Shown: positions 12,209 through 18,693 of the stretch, piece after piece
Position numbering within the stretch: the stretch's first letter is position 1
How the letters are laid out: every line of letters starts with the position of its first letter
Source: a virus
Direction: 5' to 3' (one strand)
Virus record (IMG/VR): IMGVR_UViG_3300027138_000036
Location: 1-22,622 of that record
Length of the DNA: 22,622 nt
The notes under the pieces: generated by a model
Databases searched by the model: none
What the model was told of the DNA's origin: nothing
The model's input: the letters and a program-made list of their open reading frames with translations, nothing else
Program-made: the position numbers and the translations under genes

Positions 12209-12540
12209 GTGATTATACACCAGACAAATGGGTAGTCGTTAAGATTACTGGCAAGGATGTTCCACCTATTCATAAAGTTTTTGCTTGTTGGTATGGTGGA
12301 TATGCTGGGTCTGACTCTTGGAAACTAAACAGTGGTATTACTAGAGCTACTCTTGAGGGGAACATGTATTCCTTTGAGGGTAGTTCTGGTTCAATCTATG
12401 ATTGTCATAAAGGTTGTTATGGAACGAATGCGTATGGTGGTTCTGTACTCAATGGTATGATTGATCGAGCTGAAAAGAATGGAGTCTCCATGGAGATTCT
12501 ACCAGAAGAAACTAATTGGTTGGAGATACATTATGAGTAA
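12205..12540 (+). CDS. Conserved phage protein KVFACWYGGYAGSDSWKLNSG (111 aa)
   Basis: The central segment VFACWYGGYAGSDSWKLNSG and SFEGSSGSIYDCHKGCYG are, as I recall, conserved in T4-like phages without a known function. Cysteines at 28, 67 and 71 do not form a standard zinc motif. It overlaps the phosphoesterase gene by ATGA and the next gene by 8 bp. Confidence 0.75.
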   Translation: MSDYTPDKWVVVKITGKDVPPIHKVFACWYGGYAGSDSWKLNSGITRATLEGNMYSFEGSSGSIYDCHKGCYGTNAYGGSVLNGMIDRAEKNGVSMEILPEETNWLEIHYE

Positions 12541-12718
12541 GACACGATGGACCATAGAAGTACAGGAAGACCCTGCAACTGGCGAGCAAATTTTGGAATT
12601 CCCTGACGACCTGATGGAATCTGCAGGATGGAAAGAGGGAGATGTCCTCGAATGGATTGACAATAAAGATGGAAGTTGGACTTTGAGGAAGAAAGATGAA
12701 AACACAAAAACAGATTGA
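12533..12718 (+). CDS. AbrB/MazE-like domain protein (61 aa)
   Basis: The sequence W-x-I-x-V, GEQILEFPDDLMESAGWKEG (positions about 17-36) then DVLEWIDNKDGSWTLRKK follows the swapped-hairpin AbrB/MazE/SpoVT pattern (ILPLP..L....GW..GD.L.W). Such domains dimerise and bind DNA. Here it is free-standing, perhaps a small regulator or an antitoxin-like protein, but no toxin gene adjoins it. ATG 12533 has GGAGA upstream. It overlaps the next gene by 23 bp. Confidence 0.7.
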   Translation: MSKTRWTIEVQEDPATGEQILEFPDDLMESAGWKEGDVLEWIDNKDGSWTLRKKDENTKTD

Positions 12719-12866
12719 GAATCATATTGAAGATATCAATAACAAAATTTGTCCCAATGAGATCGAGGAAGCTGTAGCATATCTTTATGCTCAAGTTTTG
12801 AGACTTACAGACGAAAACCAAGAACTTAAAGATAAAATTAAATTTATGGAGCAGGACTATGCCTAA
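12696..12866 (+). CDS. Small coiled-coil protein (56 aa)
   Basis: The frame starts inside the previous gene and overlaps the next by 8 bp. The product (starts MKTQKQIENHIEDINNKICP; later LYAQVLRLTDENQELKDKIK) is helical with heptad periodicity. No family is recognised. It may form a dimeric accessory factor. Confidence 0.55.
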   Translation: MKTQKQIENHIEDINNKICPNEIEEAVAYLYAQVLRLTDENQELKDKIKFMEQDYA

Positions 12867-13149
12867 GTTTACACTAATTGCAGAACATACAGATCTTTAT
12901 GGTAAGCCAGATGGCACCAAAGTAAATTATGAATTTTACGTTGATAGTCTAGACAATGTTCTAGAACATTTTGATTTGTTTATTCGTGGTTGTGGATATT
13001 ATCCGCAAGGAGTTTTAGATTACATCGTAGATGAACCTTCAGACCAAGAATGGTACAATGAAGAATTCCAAACACCTACTGAAACTAAATACAACCCCGA
13101 TGAAATAAACCATTCAGGATTTTATTTTGATACGGAGAGAAACAAATGA
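12859..13149 (+). CDS. Conserved phage protein (96 aa)
   Basis: The protein starts MPKFTLIAEHTDLYGKPDGT and continues VNYEFYVDSLDNVLEHFDLF, then GCGYYPQG. The N-terminus looks like a beta-sheet and the C-terminus is acidic. I recall similar unannotated proteins next to MazG-like genes in T4-like phages. GGAG stands 11 bases upstream of ATG. It ends in an ATGA overlap with the MazG-like gene. Confidence 0.7.
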   Translation: MPKFTLIAEHTDLYGKPDGTKVNYEFYVDSLDNVLEHFDLFIRGCGYYPQGVLDYIVDEPSDQEWYNEEFQTPTETKYNPDEINHSGFYFDTERNK

Positions 13150-13520
13150 GTAAAGTATTTACCGATGTTCATGTTTTCATGCGTTCAGCTGGACAAAAAG
13201 TTGGAGAAGATAATTATGACCAAGCAGATCTTTACTCTAGTTTAATTGACGAAGAGTATCGTGAATATATTGATGCACTTCGTGCTAAAGATGACGCAGA
13301 AACAATTGATGCATGTTTTGATATGATTTGGGTTATCGTAGGCTACATGCATTCACGTGGCTGGGATTGTGAAAAAATCTGGGACGAGGGTGCAGAATCC
13401 AATCTTGCCAAAATTGATAAGGTGACTGGAAAAGTTATTCGCAGAGAAGATGGTAAGATCTTAAAACCAGAAGGATGGAAACCACCAAATTTCCACAAAT
13501 TTGTAAAAGTAAAAAAATAA
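13146..13520 (+). CDS. MazG-like nucleotide pyrophosphohydrolase
   Basis: The 124-residue all-alpha protein has the metal-binding pattern of the MazG/PRA-PH superfamily: IDEEYREYIDAL (E36, E37, E40) and, in the next helix, DACFDMIWVI (D55, D59). A segment SNLAKID..TGKVIRREDGK follows, as in phage members that resemble phosphoribosyl-ATP pyrophosphatase. These enzymes cleave NTPs or dNTPs to monophosphates, or lower ppGpp-type alarmones. It sits directly before a HAD nucleotidase, so both may shape the nucleotide pool. Confidence 0.75.
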   Translation: MSKVFTDVHVFMRSAGQKVGEDNYDQADLYSSLIDEEYREYIDALRAKDDAETIDACFDMIWVIVGYMHSRGWDCEKIWDEGAESNLAKIDKVTGKVIRREDGKILKPEGWKPPNFHKFVKVKK

Positions 13521-13532
13521 AAAGGTATTACC

Positions 13533-14054
13533 ATGAGAATTAAACTTTATTTAGATATGGATGGCGTATTGTCAGATTTTAACACAGCATACCAAGAAAT
13601 TGGTGGCACAATCGACAATGGAAGAAAATTTAGAAAAGCTGTAATGGAATATAAAATTTTTAGAGATTTAAATTTTATGCCAGACGCAGAACAACTGTTG
13701 ACGCATGTAAAAACAATTGATGATATTGATATTGAAATTCTAACATCAGTTGGAACATTCGATCCATTTGTTGGCGATGAAGTTAAAAAGCAAAAGAAAA
13801 ACTGGCTCAAAGAAAAGAACATTAATTACAAACCAAATTTTGTTCGTTCTAAGTCAGAGAAATCAAAATATGCATTACATCCATACGGAAGCATGTTCCC
13901 AAACATTTTAGTGGACGATTCAGCAGGATGTATTGACCCATTCAATAGAGCAGGTGGTCGTGGAATTTTGCACACCAGTGCAGCAGCAACAATCCCTCTG
14001 CTTGACACAACTATTACACAACTTCGTGCAATTGACGGATTAAGGCTAGGATGA
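13533..14054 (+). CDS. HAD-family 5'(3')-deoxyribonucleotidase-like protein
   Basis: The 173-residue protein has HAD motif I DMDGVLSDF (nucleophile D8, acid D10), motif II in ILTS (T71, S72) and motif IV VDDSAGCID (D128, D129). Size and the small cap between motif I and II fit the 5'-nucleotidase group (NT5C type), which dephosphorylates (deoxy)nucleoside monophosphates. It follows the MazG-like gene by 12 bp, with AAGG before ATG 13533, so the pair could convert dNTPs to nucleosides for recycling. It ends in an ATGA overlap with a membrane protein gene. Confidence 0.8.
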   Translation: MRIKLYLDMDGVLSDFNTAYQEIGGTIDNGRKFRKAVMEYKIFRDLNFMPDAEQLLTHVKTIDDIDIEILTSVGTFDPFVGDEVKKQKKNWLKEKNINYKPNFVRSKSEKSKYALHPYGSMFPNILVDDSAGCIDPFNRAGGRGILHTSAAATIPLLDTTITQLRAIDGLRLG

Positions 14055-14338
14055 ATGATTTACTCACAACAACATTTAAATGGATAAAGGATGATTGGTA
14101 CTCTCACCCAGTTCGTTTCATCATTGAATTACTTGCTTGGGCTATTAGTATTGGGTGCAGTATCACTATGGCTCTTACTGTTCCCACTCCGCCATTACTT
14201 ATTCTTTATCCTATTTGGATTAGTGGTTGTGCTATGTATGCTTGGGCTGCTTATACTAGGAAATCATTTGGGATGCTGGCTAACTACATGCTCTTGGTGA
14301 CGATTGACTTTATTGGCTTAATAAGGATGCTAACATGA
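14051..14338 (+). CDS. Conserved phage membrane protein (95 aa)
   Basis: Three hydrophobic segments are visible (about residues 22-43, 46-67 and 74-94), beginning after a short polar N-terminus with HPVRF. No family name is known to me, but the layout is recurrent in T4-like genomes. It overlaps both neighbours by ATGA. Confidence 0.7.
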   Translation: MNDLLTTTFKWIKDDWYSHPVRFIIELLAWAISIGCSITMALTVPTPPLLILYPIWISGCAMYAWAAYTRKSFGMLANYMLLVTIDFIGLIRMLT

Positions 14339-14502
14339 CATTTAGATTTTGGATTCAAGAAATGTGGATGCAACATAAAGATGAATATATGGAGTTAGGA
14401 ATGGCTATCCCAGAAGCATCTGCGCAAGAATATTTTAGTAAATATAAGTATTGGTTGAAACGTGAATACAAACATCAAAAATCTTTGGAGAATTTGGGCT
14501 AA
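14335..14502 (+). CDS. Small basic/aromatic protein (55 aa)
   Basis: The product (starts MTFRFWIQEMWMQHKDEYME) is helical with many aromatic residues and a basic C-terminus (YWLKREYKHQKS). It starts in an ATGA overlap with the membrane protein gene and overlaps the next gene by 41 bp. No family is recognised. Confidence 0.6.
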   Translation: MTFRFWIQEMWMQHKDEYMELGMAIPEASAQEYFSKYKYWLKREYKHQKSLENLG

Positions 14503-14632
14503 AGCGATTGGTGAGAAGAGCGGTAGAACAGACCAAGAGTCAGATCAGATTGCATACGTTCGAACTTTCATTTTAGCTGTTTACATTATTACAAACTTGT
14601 TTATTATTGCAGGTGTTGTACGACATTGGTAG
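14462..14632 (+). CDS. Conserved phage membrane protein, GTG start (56 aa)
   Basis: The frame NIKNLWRIWAKAIGEKSGRT, an acidic stretch, then AYVRTFILAVYIITNLFIIA and GVVRHW matches a small membrane protein that I recall in several T4-like phages. It has one hydrophobic segment near the C-terminus. No ATG is present upstream in frame; GTG 14462 is the best start, inside the preceding gene. It ends just before the promoter at 14634. Confidence 0.65.
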   Translation: MNTNIKNLWRIWAKAIGEKSGRTDQESDQIAYVRTFILAVYIITNLFIIAGVVRHW

Positions 14633-14633
14633 C

Positions 14634-14662
14634 TTTACTTTAATTCAATATTGGAGTATAAT
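14634..14662 (+). promoter_or_regulatory. Sigma70-like promoter predicting a leaderless mRNA (14669)
   Basis: TTTACT (14634-14639), a 17-nt spacer and TATAAT (14657-14662), then TATATT and ATG 14669. It differs from the promoter at 21120 by two bases over about 38, so one is likely a copy of the other. Confidence 0.85.
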
Positions 14663-14668
14663 TATATT

Positions 14669-15205
14669 ATGAATATATTTTATCTACACCACGATACAAA
14701 AATTTGTGCAGAAATGCACGTTGACAAACATTGCGTAAAGATGATTCTGGAATATGCTCAACTATTATCTACTGCTCATCGTGTCCTTGATGGTCACGAG
14801 TCCATTACTACTTCGGTTTCTGGGCGTAAGAAAAAAACTTGGACTATTAGCGATCATCGCAACGATGTCCTTTACAGTGCTACCCATATTAATCATCCTT
14901 CGGCTATTTGGGTGAGACAGTCTCTTGAAAATTATCAATGGCTATACAATATGTTCCGTGATTTGATTAAGGAATATAATTATCGCTACGGTAAAGTGCA
15001 TAAGTGTTCTATGTTGCTTGGTGAGTTGCAGTATCCACCCAACAATATCCCCAAAGATAAACCATTTACTGAACCGACTCCTGCCATGCCAGACCACTAT
15101 AAAGTAGCAGGAGATTCTATCACATCATACAAAAATTATTATCTCGGCGATAAGACGAGAATGTTTTCTTGGAAAAATCGTCCAACTCCGTCTTGGATTT
15201 GCTAA
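14669..15205 (+). CDS. Conserved phage protein with CAEMHVDKH motif, probable leaderless gene (178 aa)
   Basis: The protein begins MNIFYLHHDTKICAEMHVDK and continues HCVKMILEYAQLLSTAHRVL, then NHPSAIWVRQSLENYQWLY, NIPKDKPFTEPTPAMPD and a C-terminal RPTPSWIC. I recall this set of motifs from many phages, always as a conserved protein of unknown function. The Cys and His residues near the N-terminus could bind a metal or form an active site. Its start lies seven bases after a -10 box, so a leaderless message is predicted. Confidence 0.8.
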   Translation: MNIFYLHHDTKICAEMHVDKHCVKMILEYAQLLSTAHRVLDGHESITTSVSGRKKKTWTISDHRNDVLYSATHINHPSAIWVRQSLENYQWLYNMFRDLIKEYNYRYGKVHKCSMLLGELQYPPNNIPKDKPFTEPTPAMPDHYKVAGDSITSYKNYYLGDKTRMFSWKNRPTPSWIC

Positions 15206-15213
15206 ATACAATT

Positions 15214-15453
15214 ATGCCTACATACACTTTTATCGATACAAACACTGGCGAGAAGTTTGACAAATTTCTGAAAATTGCGGATCGTGAGCAATTTCTCAAC
15301 GACAACCCTCATATTCAATCTGTTATAACTGCGCCAGCAATTACAGGCGATCACGTTTCTGTTAAAAAGGATACAGGATTCAAGGAGGTGCTGCAAAAAA
15401 TTAACGAAAGAAATCCACATAACGATTTAAGTAAAACTTCCTCACAATTATAA
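15214..15453 (+). CDS. FmdB-like protein lacking the zinc cysteines (79 aa)
   Basis: The start MPTYTFIDTNTGEKFDKFLK has the shape of FmdB/CxxC regulatory zinc ribbons (MPTYxYxCxxCGxxFE), but there is no cysteine. The rest (NPHIQSVITAPAITGDHV and DTGFKEVLQKINERNP) matches a type recurrent in T4-like phages. A structural role after loss of zinc is inferred. A longer in-frame reading from 15169 overlaps the previous gene and is rejected. CTAAATA at 15202-15208 might be a late promoter, but is close to chance. Confidence 0.75.
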   Translation: MPTYTFIDTNTGEKFDKFLKIADREQFLNDNPHIQSVITAPAITGDHVSVKKDTGFKEVLQKINERNPHNDLSKTSSQL

Positions 15454-15467
15454 CTCAAGGATTTTTA

Positions 15468-16238
15468 ATGGCTCGCACATCAGCTGCAAAGAAAGTAGTA
15501 GACATTCATAATGACGAGCGTGAAACAAAACCTGTTACCAGTAATCAGTTAAAATTACGTTTAGATAATTTAAAAACATTTCAGCCACTCACCGATAATC
15601 AGAAATTATTTTTTGACGCATATAAAACAGGTGATTATTTTATAGCATTACATGGAGTAGCAGGTACTGGTAAAACTTTTATTGCACTCTATAAAGCAAT
15701 AGAAGAAGTTCTCGATAAATCAAACCCATTCAATAAAATCATTGTAGTTCGCTCTGCTGTTCAATCTAGAGAGATTGGTCATCTTCCTGGCGACGTTGGT
15801 GAAAAGATGGAAATCTATGAACAACCATATCGTCAGATCTGTCATCAGTTATTTGATCGTAAAGACGCATGGGATCGTTTAGAAGAACAGGGTTATGTAA
15901 CCTTTATTTCAACTTCTTTTATTCGTGGTATGTCTTTCGATAATGCAATTATTATCGTTGACGAAATGCAAAACTTGACATATGAAGAGATCGATACAGT
16001 TATGACACGTGTCGGGCATATGTCTAAAATTATTTGGTGTGGCGATTATCGTCAAACCGATCTAAATAAAAGAAAGAACGATGTTACAGGTATTTTGAAA
16101 TTCTTTGATATTGCTCAACACATGAAAGCGTTTACTCGCATCGAGTTTACTGTAGATGATATCGTTCGTTCATCGTTAGTTAAAGATTATATCTTGGCTA
16201 AGTTAAAGTACGAAGATTACGAGGATAACAAGAAATGA
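15468..16238 (+). CDS. phoH: PhoH-like P-loop ATPase
   Basis: The 256-residue protein has Walker A GVAGTGKT (63-70) and Walker B IIIVDEMQN (161-169) with the family hallmarks VVRSAVQSREIGHLPGD (93-109) and WCGDYRQTDL. This is the PhoH fold related to superfamily 1 helicase cores, very common in marine and freshwater T4-like phages. Its function in phage is uncertain; ATP-dependent RNA or DNA work has been proposed. The N-terminal 40 residues are a poorly conserved tail. AAGGA precedes ATG 15468. It ends in an ATGA overlap with the endolysin gene. Confidence 0.92.
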   Translation: MARTSAAKKVVDIHNDERETKPVTSNQLKLRLDNLKTFQPLTDNQKLFFDAYKTGDYFIALHGVAGTGKTFIALYKAIEEVLDKSNPFNKIIVVRSAVQSREIGHLPGDVGEKMEIYEQPYRQICHQLFDRKDAWDRLEEQGYVTFISTSFIRGMSFDNAIIIVDEMQNLTYEEIDTVMTRVGHMSKIIWCGDYRQTDLNKRKNDVTGILKFFDIAQHMKAFTRIEFTVDDIVRSSLVKDYILAKLKYEDYEDNKK

Positions 16239-16855
16239 TAACAGCAGAACAATTCAAACATTTATTCCCAAGAGCACAAGATCCAGCATCTTGGGCTACA
16301 TCAATGAATAATGTGTTTCCAACATATGAGATTAATACACCACATCGTGTTGCAGCTTTCCTCGCACAGTGTGGTCACGAGTCTGGTGGTTGGACAGTAT
16401 TTGAAGAAAACTTAAATTACTCCGCACAAGGTTTATGTAGTATTTTCAAGAAGTATTTCCCTACTCTTGAATCAGCGACACCTTATGCACGCAAACCTGA
16501 AATGATTGCTAACAAAGTTTATGCTAATCGTATGGGTAATGGTCCAGAAGAATCAGGCGATGGATGGAAATATCGTGGACGTGGTCCGATTCAATTAACT
16601 GGTAAAAACAATTACATGCAGTTTGCCAAAGATATGTTTGACGACTGGCAGAACTTATTTGATAACCCAGATTGGGTTACTGCTGATAGAGACTTCGCAT
16701 TGATGTCAGCTATTTGGTTCTGGAATAAAAATGCATTAAACAGAGAAGCAGACGCAGGCGATATCAAGACAATGACACGTAAAATCAATGGTGGATACAT
16801 TGGTCTTGACGATCGCATTAAACACTACAATGAGGCTATACATTTACTTACATAA
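16235..16855 (+). CDS. Glycoside hydrolase family 19 endolysin
   Basis: The 206-residue protein is a chitinase-like GH19 domain over its whole length: FLAQCGHESGGWTVFEENLN (residues 42-61, catalytic Glu49 and a second acid at 57/58), then YANRMGNGPEESGDGWKYRG and RGPIQLTGKNNY. Phage GH19 proteins cleave the peptidoglycan glycan strand during lysis. There is no signal peptide, so a holin would be needed to let it reach the wall. It overlaps PhoH by ATGA and the exonuclease by one base. A second wall hydrolase gene lies at 18694. Confidence 0.88.
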   Translation: MITAEQFKHLFPRAQDPASWATSMNNVFPTYEINTPHRVAAFLAQCGHESGGWTVFEENLNYSAQGLCSIFKKYFPTLESATPYARKPEMIANKVYANRMGNGPEESGDGWKYRGRGPIQLTGKNNYMQFAKDMFDDWQNLFDNPDWVTADRDFALMSAIWFWNKNALNREADAGDIKTMTRKINGGYIGLDDRIKHYNEAIHLLT

Positions 16856-17508
16856 TGAAAAATTTTATACATCATGATTTACCCAAACTTGAACGTGACA
16901 CAAAACCCGATGGTACGAGGGTATATAAAACGCCATCGGGTCGAGCCTATCCAAGCATCACCACAGTTACAGGATTGCACTCAAAAGCAGCAATCATCGC
17001 TTGGCGAAAAAAAGTCGGAGAAGCAGAAGCCAACCGAATCTCAAATCGAGCAGCAACACGTGGAACAAGAATTCACACCCTCTGCGAATCCTATTTGCGT
17101 GGAGAGTCTGCTGAACCAGATATATTCGATCAAGAAGTTTACAGGTCGTTAATTCCACATCTAGACAAGATAAATAACATACATGCGTTAGAAGATCCGC
17201 TTTATTCAGATCATCTGGAAGTTGCAGGAACAGTTGATTGTATTGCAGAGTATGATGGGAAACTTGCAGTTATTGACTTTAAAACTTCTGCAAGAGTTAA
17301 GACTCGTGATAATATTTACGGATACTTTATGCAAACATCTGCTTATGCAGTTGCTTTCGAAGAACGAACAGGAATTCCTGTTGGTAAGTTAGTTATTATT
17401 ATGGGTGTTGATGACAACGAACCATTAATCTTTGAAGAGAAGAGAGATGACTGGATCGGAGAATTTAAAAAGTTGCGACAAGATTATAAACGAATAAAGA
17501 ATATTTGA
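16855..17508 (+). CDS. PD-(D/E)XK exonuclease (Cas4/RecB-like)
   Basis: The 217-residue protein has the nuclease core: GTRIHTLCESYL (H74), LEVAGTVDCIAEYDGKLAVI (D128) and DFKTSA (D141, K143), then GYFMQTSAYA (Q160). This order matches RecB-type nucleases found in T4-like cyanophages and relatives, which degrade or process DNA ends. The start shares one base with the stop of the endolysin gene. The promoter at 17505 begins within its last codons. Confidence 0.85.
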   Translation: MKNFIHHDLPKLERDTKPDGTRVYKTPSGRAYPSITTVTGLHSKAAIIAWRKKVGEAEANRISNRAATRGTRIHTLCESYLRGESAEPDIFDQEVYRSLIPHLDKINNIHALEDPLYSDHLEVAGTVDCIAEYDGKLAVIDFKTSARVKTRDNIYGYFMQTSAYAVAFEERTGIPVGKLVIIMGVDDNEPLIFEEKRDDWIGEFKKLRQDYKRIKNI

Positions 17509-17533
17509 CATTAATGAGAAAGCAGGGTATAAT
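17505..17533 (+). promoter_or_regulatory. Sigma70-like promoter upstream of the tmRNA
   Basis: TTGACA (17505-17510), a 17-nt spacer and TATAAT (17528-17533) match consensus perfectly. The transcript should start near 17540 and run into the tmRNA gene about 150 bases on. The small frame at 17514 starts upstream of this point. Confidence 0.8.
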
Positions 17534-17684
17534 GGTATTAAATGCTGAGATTGCACCAAATATAATTATATTTGAACAGAAAGAACTTCCTGAAGGATGG
17601 AAAGAGGGAGATATGTTTAAAGTTGTTATTGGTGCGAACGGACAAGTTACGCTAATCAAGTCAACAAAAGATGGCGTAATGTAA
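17514..17684 (+). CDS. Small AbrB-like protein (56 aa)
   Basis: The frame reads MRKQGIMVLNAEIAPNIIIF, then EQKELPEGWKEGDMFKVVIG and QVTLIKSTKDGVM. The LPEGWKEGD part resembles the AbrB-like protein at 12533 (AGWKEGDVLEW), so the frame is probably coding. The odd point is that ATG 17514 and ATG 17532 lie in the promoter. A transcript from that promoter would lack them, and the gene would need readthrough from upstream or the internal ATG 17611. It ends just before the tmRNA acceptor piece. Confidence 0.5.
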   Translation: MRKQGIMVLNAEIAPNIIIFEQKELPEGWKEGDMFKVVIGANGQVTLIKSTKDGVM

Positions 17685-17749
17685 GAATTGCTGTATGAAG
17701 CAATGAGAAAGGTGTTCTGGACGTGGGTTCGACTCCCACCACCTCCACC

Positions 17750-17804
17750 TGAACATATTCCGAACCGAGTTATCGGTAGCAAAGCGAAACGCTGAGTATG
17801 TTCA
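17750..17804 (+). other. tmRNA intervening segment, removed on maturation
   Basis: The spacer between the two tmRNA pieces forms a closing stem, TGAACATA (17750-17757) with TATGTTCA (17797-17804). It also has two inner hairpins, CCGA/TCGG and AGCG/CGCT. It stacks on the acceptor stem, so the precursor would be one long hairpin that RNases cut to free the two pieces. Confidence 0.8.
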
Positions 17805-17891
17805 GTTGGGGGTGCCATGGTTTCGACAGGGCAATAAGTAACAGAGTGGACAGCACGACACAGAGAGTCGTAAAAAGTAAACAACGTAAAC

Positions 17892-17924
17892 GCAAACGAC
17901 GCACAGTTCGCATTAGCAGCCTAA
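17892..17924 (+). other. tmRNA tag reading frame ANDAQFALAA
   Basis: Ten codons from GCA 17892 to TAA 17922-17924 encode ANDAQFALAA. The context matches the Escherichia coli tmRNA around ANDENYALAA, and the tag ends ALAA, the ClpXP recognition tail. The H5-like helix AGCAG (17915-17919)/CTGCT (17928-17932) overlaps the stop, as in bacterial tmRNAs. Confidence 0.9.
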
Positions 17925-18090
17925 ACACTGCTTAGGGTTTCGGTAGGTTTCCTCGTAACAGAATAACCTACCACGAATTAGTGAAGTCTTTGCTCGATGT
18001 TAGCAACCGATGCCCAATTGGCTCTTGTACTAACTAAAGTGGCGACATTAATTATGCAGTGGATCATATTAACTTTTACAAGGAACTATC

Positions 18091-18291
18091 ATGAAATCGA
18101 TTATCGCATTAGTAATGTTGTCATTCGCAACTGTTTCTTTCGCAGCAGAACCTGCAAAGAAGCCAGAAGCAAAGAAAGAAGAAACAAACTGCGTAACTAA
18201 GGACAAACAAGGTAAATGTCCTCCTGCACCTAAGTCTGAGAAACCTACTCCTAAGAAAGTAGAGCCAAAAGCTGACGCAGCGAAAAAGTAA
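18091..18291 (+). CDS. Small exported Lys/Pro-rich protein (66 aa)
   Basis: A signal peptide (MKSIIALVMLSFATVSFAAE, cleavage near A18-A19) is followed by a low-complexity mature part of Lys, Pro, Glu and Ala, with two cysteines (NCVTKDKQGKCPP). It would be exported to the periplasm. No family is recognised. AAGGA precedes ATG 18091. It follows the tmRNA by about 60 bases and is followed by a structured segment at 18311. Confidence 0.7.
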   Translation: MKSIIALVMLSFATVSFAAEPAKKPEAKKEETNCVTKDKQGKCPPAPKSEKPTPKKVEPKADAAKK

Positions 18292-18310
18292 TACCTAAAT
18301 AATAGACAGT

Positions 18311-18342
18311 GGGTTGGTGGAACCCAATAAAACCACCTTTTT
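18311..18342 (+). terminator. Hairpin/pseudoknot with T5 tract
   Basis: GGTGG (18316-18320) pairs with CCACC (18333-18337), followed by TTTTT (18338-18342). This is a probable terminator after the exported peptide gene. GGGTT (18311-18315) can also pair with AACCC (18321-18325), whose loop is the same GGTGG. Both stems together would be an H-type pseudoknot with an A-rich third loop. Confidence 0.6.
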
Positions 18343-18369
18343 ACACACAACACAGAAAGGTAGTAAAAT

Positions 18370-18639
18370 ATGAGTAACATGACTCCGTTCGAGATTCGCC
18401 TTGAACTATTAAAAATGGCGAAAGACATGCTTAACGATGAATATTACGGTAAGCGTGAACAAATTAGCAACGACTGGCATATGAAAGTCGAATCTGCTAA
18501 ACTCAATGGTGGCACGATTCCTGATCATCCAGGTTTTCCTGCTATCCCAACAGAAACTGAAATTATTGCTAAGGCTACTGCCCTGAATGGTTTCGTTTCC
18601 AACATCCCACTAGATACAAAGACTAAGAAGTCCACCTGA
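18370..18639 (+). CDS. Conserved T4-like phage protein MTPFEIRLELLKMAKDM (89 aa)
   Basis: The opening MTPFEIRLELLKMAKDML, then a helical middle, and GGTIPDHPGFPAIPTETEII, ATALNGFVSN are what I recall as a strongly conserved, unannotated protein of T4-like phages of aquatic bacteria. It is soluble. AAAGG precedes ATG 18370. It follows the hairpin at 18311 and is followed by a strong terminator-like hairpin at 18649. Confidence 0.85.
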   Translation: MSNMTPFEIRLELLKMAKDMLNDEYYGKREQISNDWHMKVESAKLNGGTIPDHPGFPAIPTETEIIAKATALNGFVSNIPLDTKTKKST

Positions 18640-18648
18640 TAGGGATCG

Positions 18649-18675
18649 GAGTGTGCAGTCACATGCACACTCTTT
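18649..18675 (+). terminator. Hairpin GAGTGTGCA/TGCACACTC
   Basis: A perfect 9-bp stem (18649-18657 with 18664-18672), a 6-nt loop and TTT. It follows the stop at 18639 and precedes the Shine-Dalgarno of 18694. The T-tract is short, so termination may be partial. Confidence 0.65.
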
Positions 18676-18693
18676 AACTTACTAAGGAGATTT

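Larger units (their letters stand above)
17687..18033 (+). ncRNA. ssrA: Circularly permuted (two-piece) tmRNA
   Basis: The acceptor piece comes first: T-arm GTGGG-TTCGACT-CCCAC (17723-17739), then the 3' acceptor strand CACCTCC (17740-17746) and ACC (17747-17749). The canonical 5' end comes second: GGGGGTG (17808-17814), then CATGGTTTCGACAGGG. GGGGGTG pairs with CACCTCC over all 7 bases (one G-U). A tag frame follows from 17892, and then hairpins, including GGTAGGTT (17942)/AACCTACC (17965). Other short pairings are ACGAC (17855)/GTCGT (17867) and ACAGCA (17850)/TGCTGT (17689), a possible P2. This order is known for alpha-, betaproteobacterial and cyanobacterial tmRNAs; the tag favours the beta type. 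The encoded 3' end is CC followed by T, so the terminal A would be added. The outer ends are approximate. Confidence 0.9.

Noticed and set aside
15202-15208. CTAAATA as a T4-like late promoter, also at 18295 and 21734
   Set aside because: About three copies are expected by chance on one strand of this AT-rich window, and the copy at 21734 abuts a start codon. ATAAATA at 3691 is the only one with a sensible position, and it is unproven.
16874-17152. Plus-strand frame of 92 codons inside the exonuclease gene
   Set aside because: The exonuclease frame carries clear nuclease motifs over the same bases; this frame is Gln/Glu-rich shadow sequence.
17561-17572. TATAATTATATT resembling the leaderless-promoter core
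   Set aside because: No -35 box at 17 nt and no ATG follow (TTTG instead); the stretch is explained by codons for Asn-Ile-Ile-Ile-Phe.
17723-17749. A tRNA gene suggested by the T-arm GTGGG-TTCGACT-CCCAC and ACC end
   Set aside because: No D-arm or anticodon arm precedes it, and its acceptor strand pairs with the downstream GGGGGTG, so it is the tmRNA acceptor piece.
17465-17884. Minus-strand open frame of 139 codons
   Set aside because: It crosses the promoter and the tmRNA pieces on the opposite strand; its apparent peptides are antisense of structured RNA.
17997-18200. Plus-strand frame of 67 codons at the end of the tmRNA
   Set aside because: It overlaps tmRNA sequence and the signal peptide gene at 18091 in another frame, with no ribosome-binding site.
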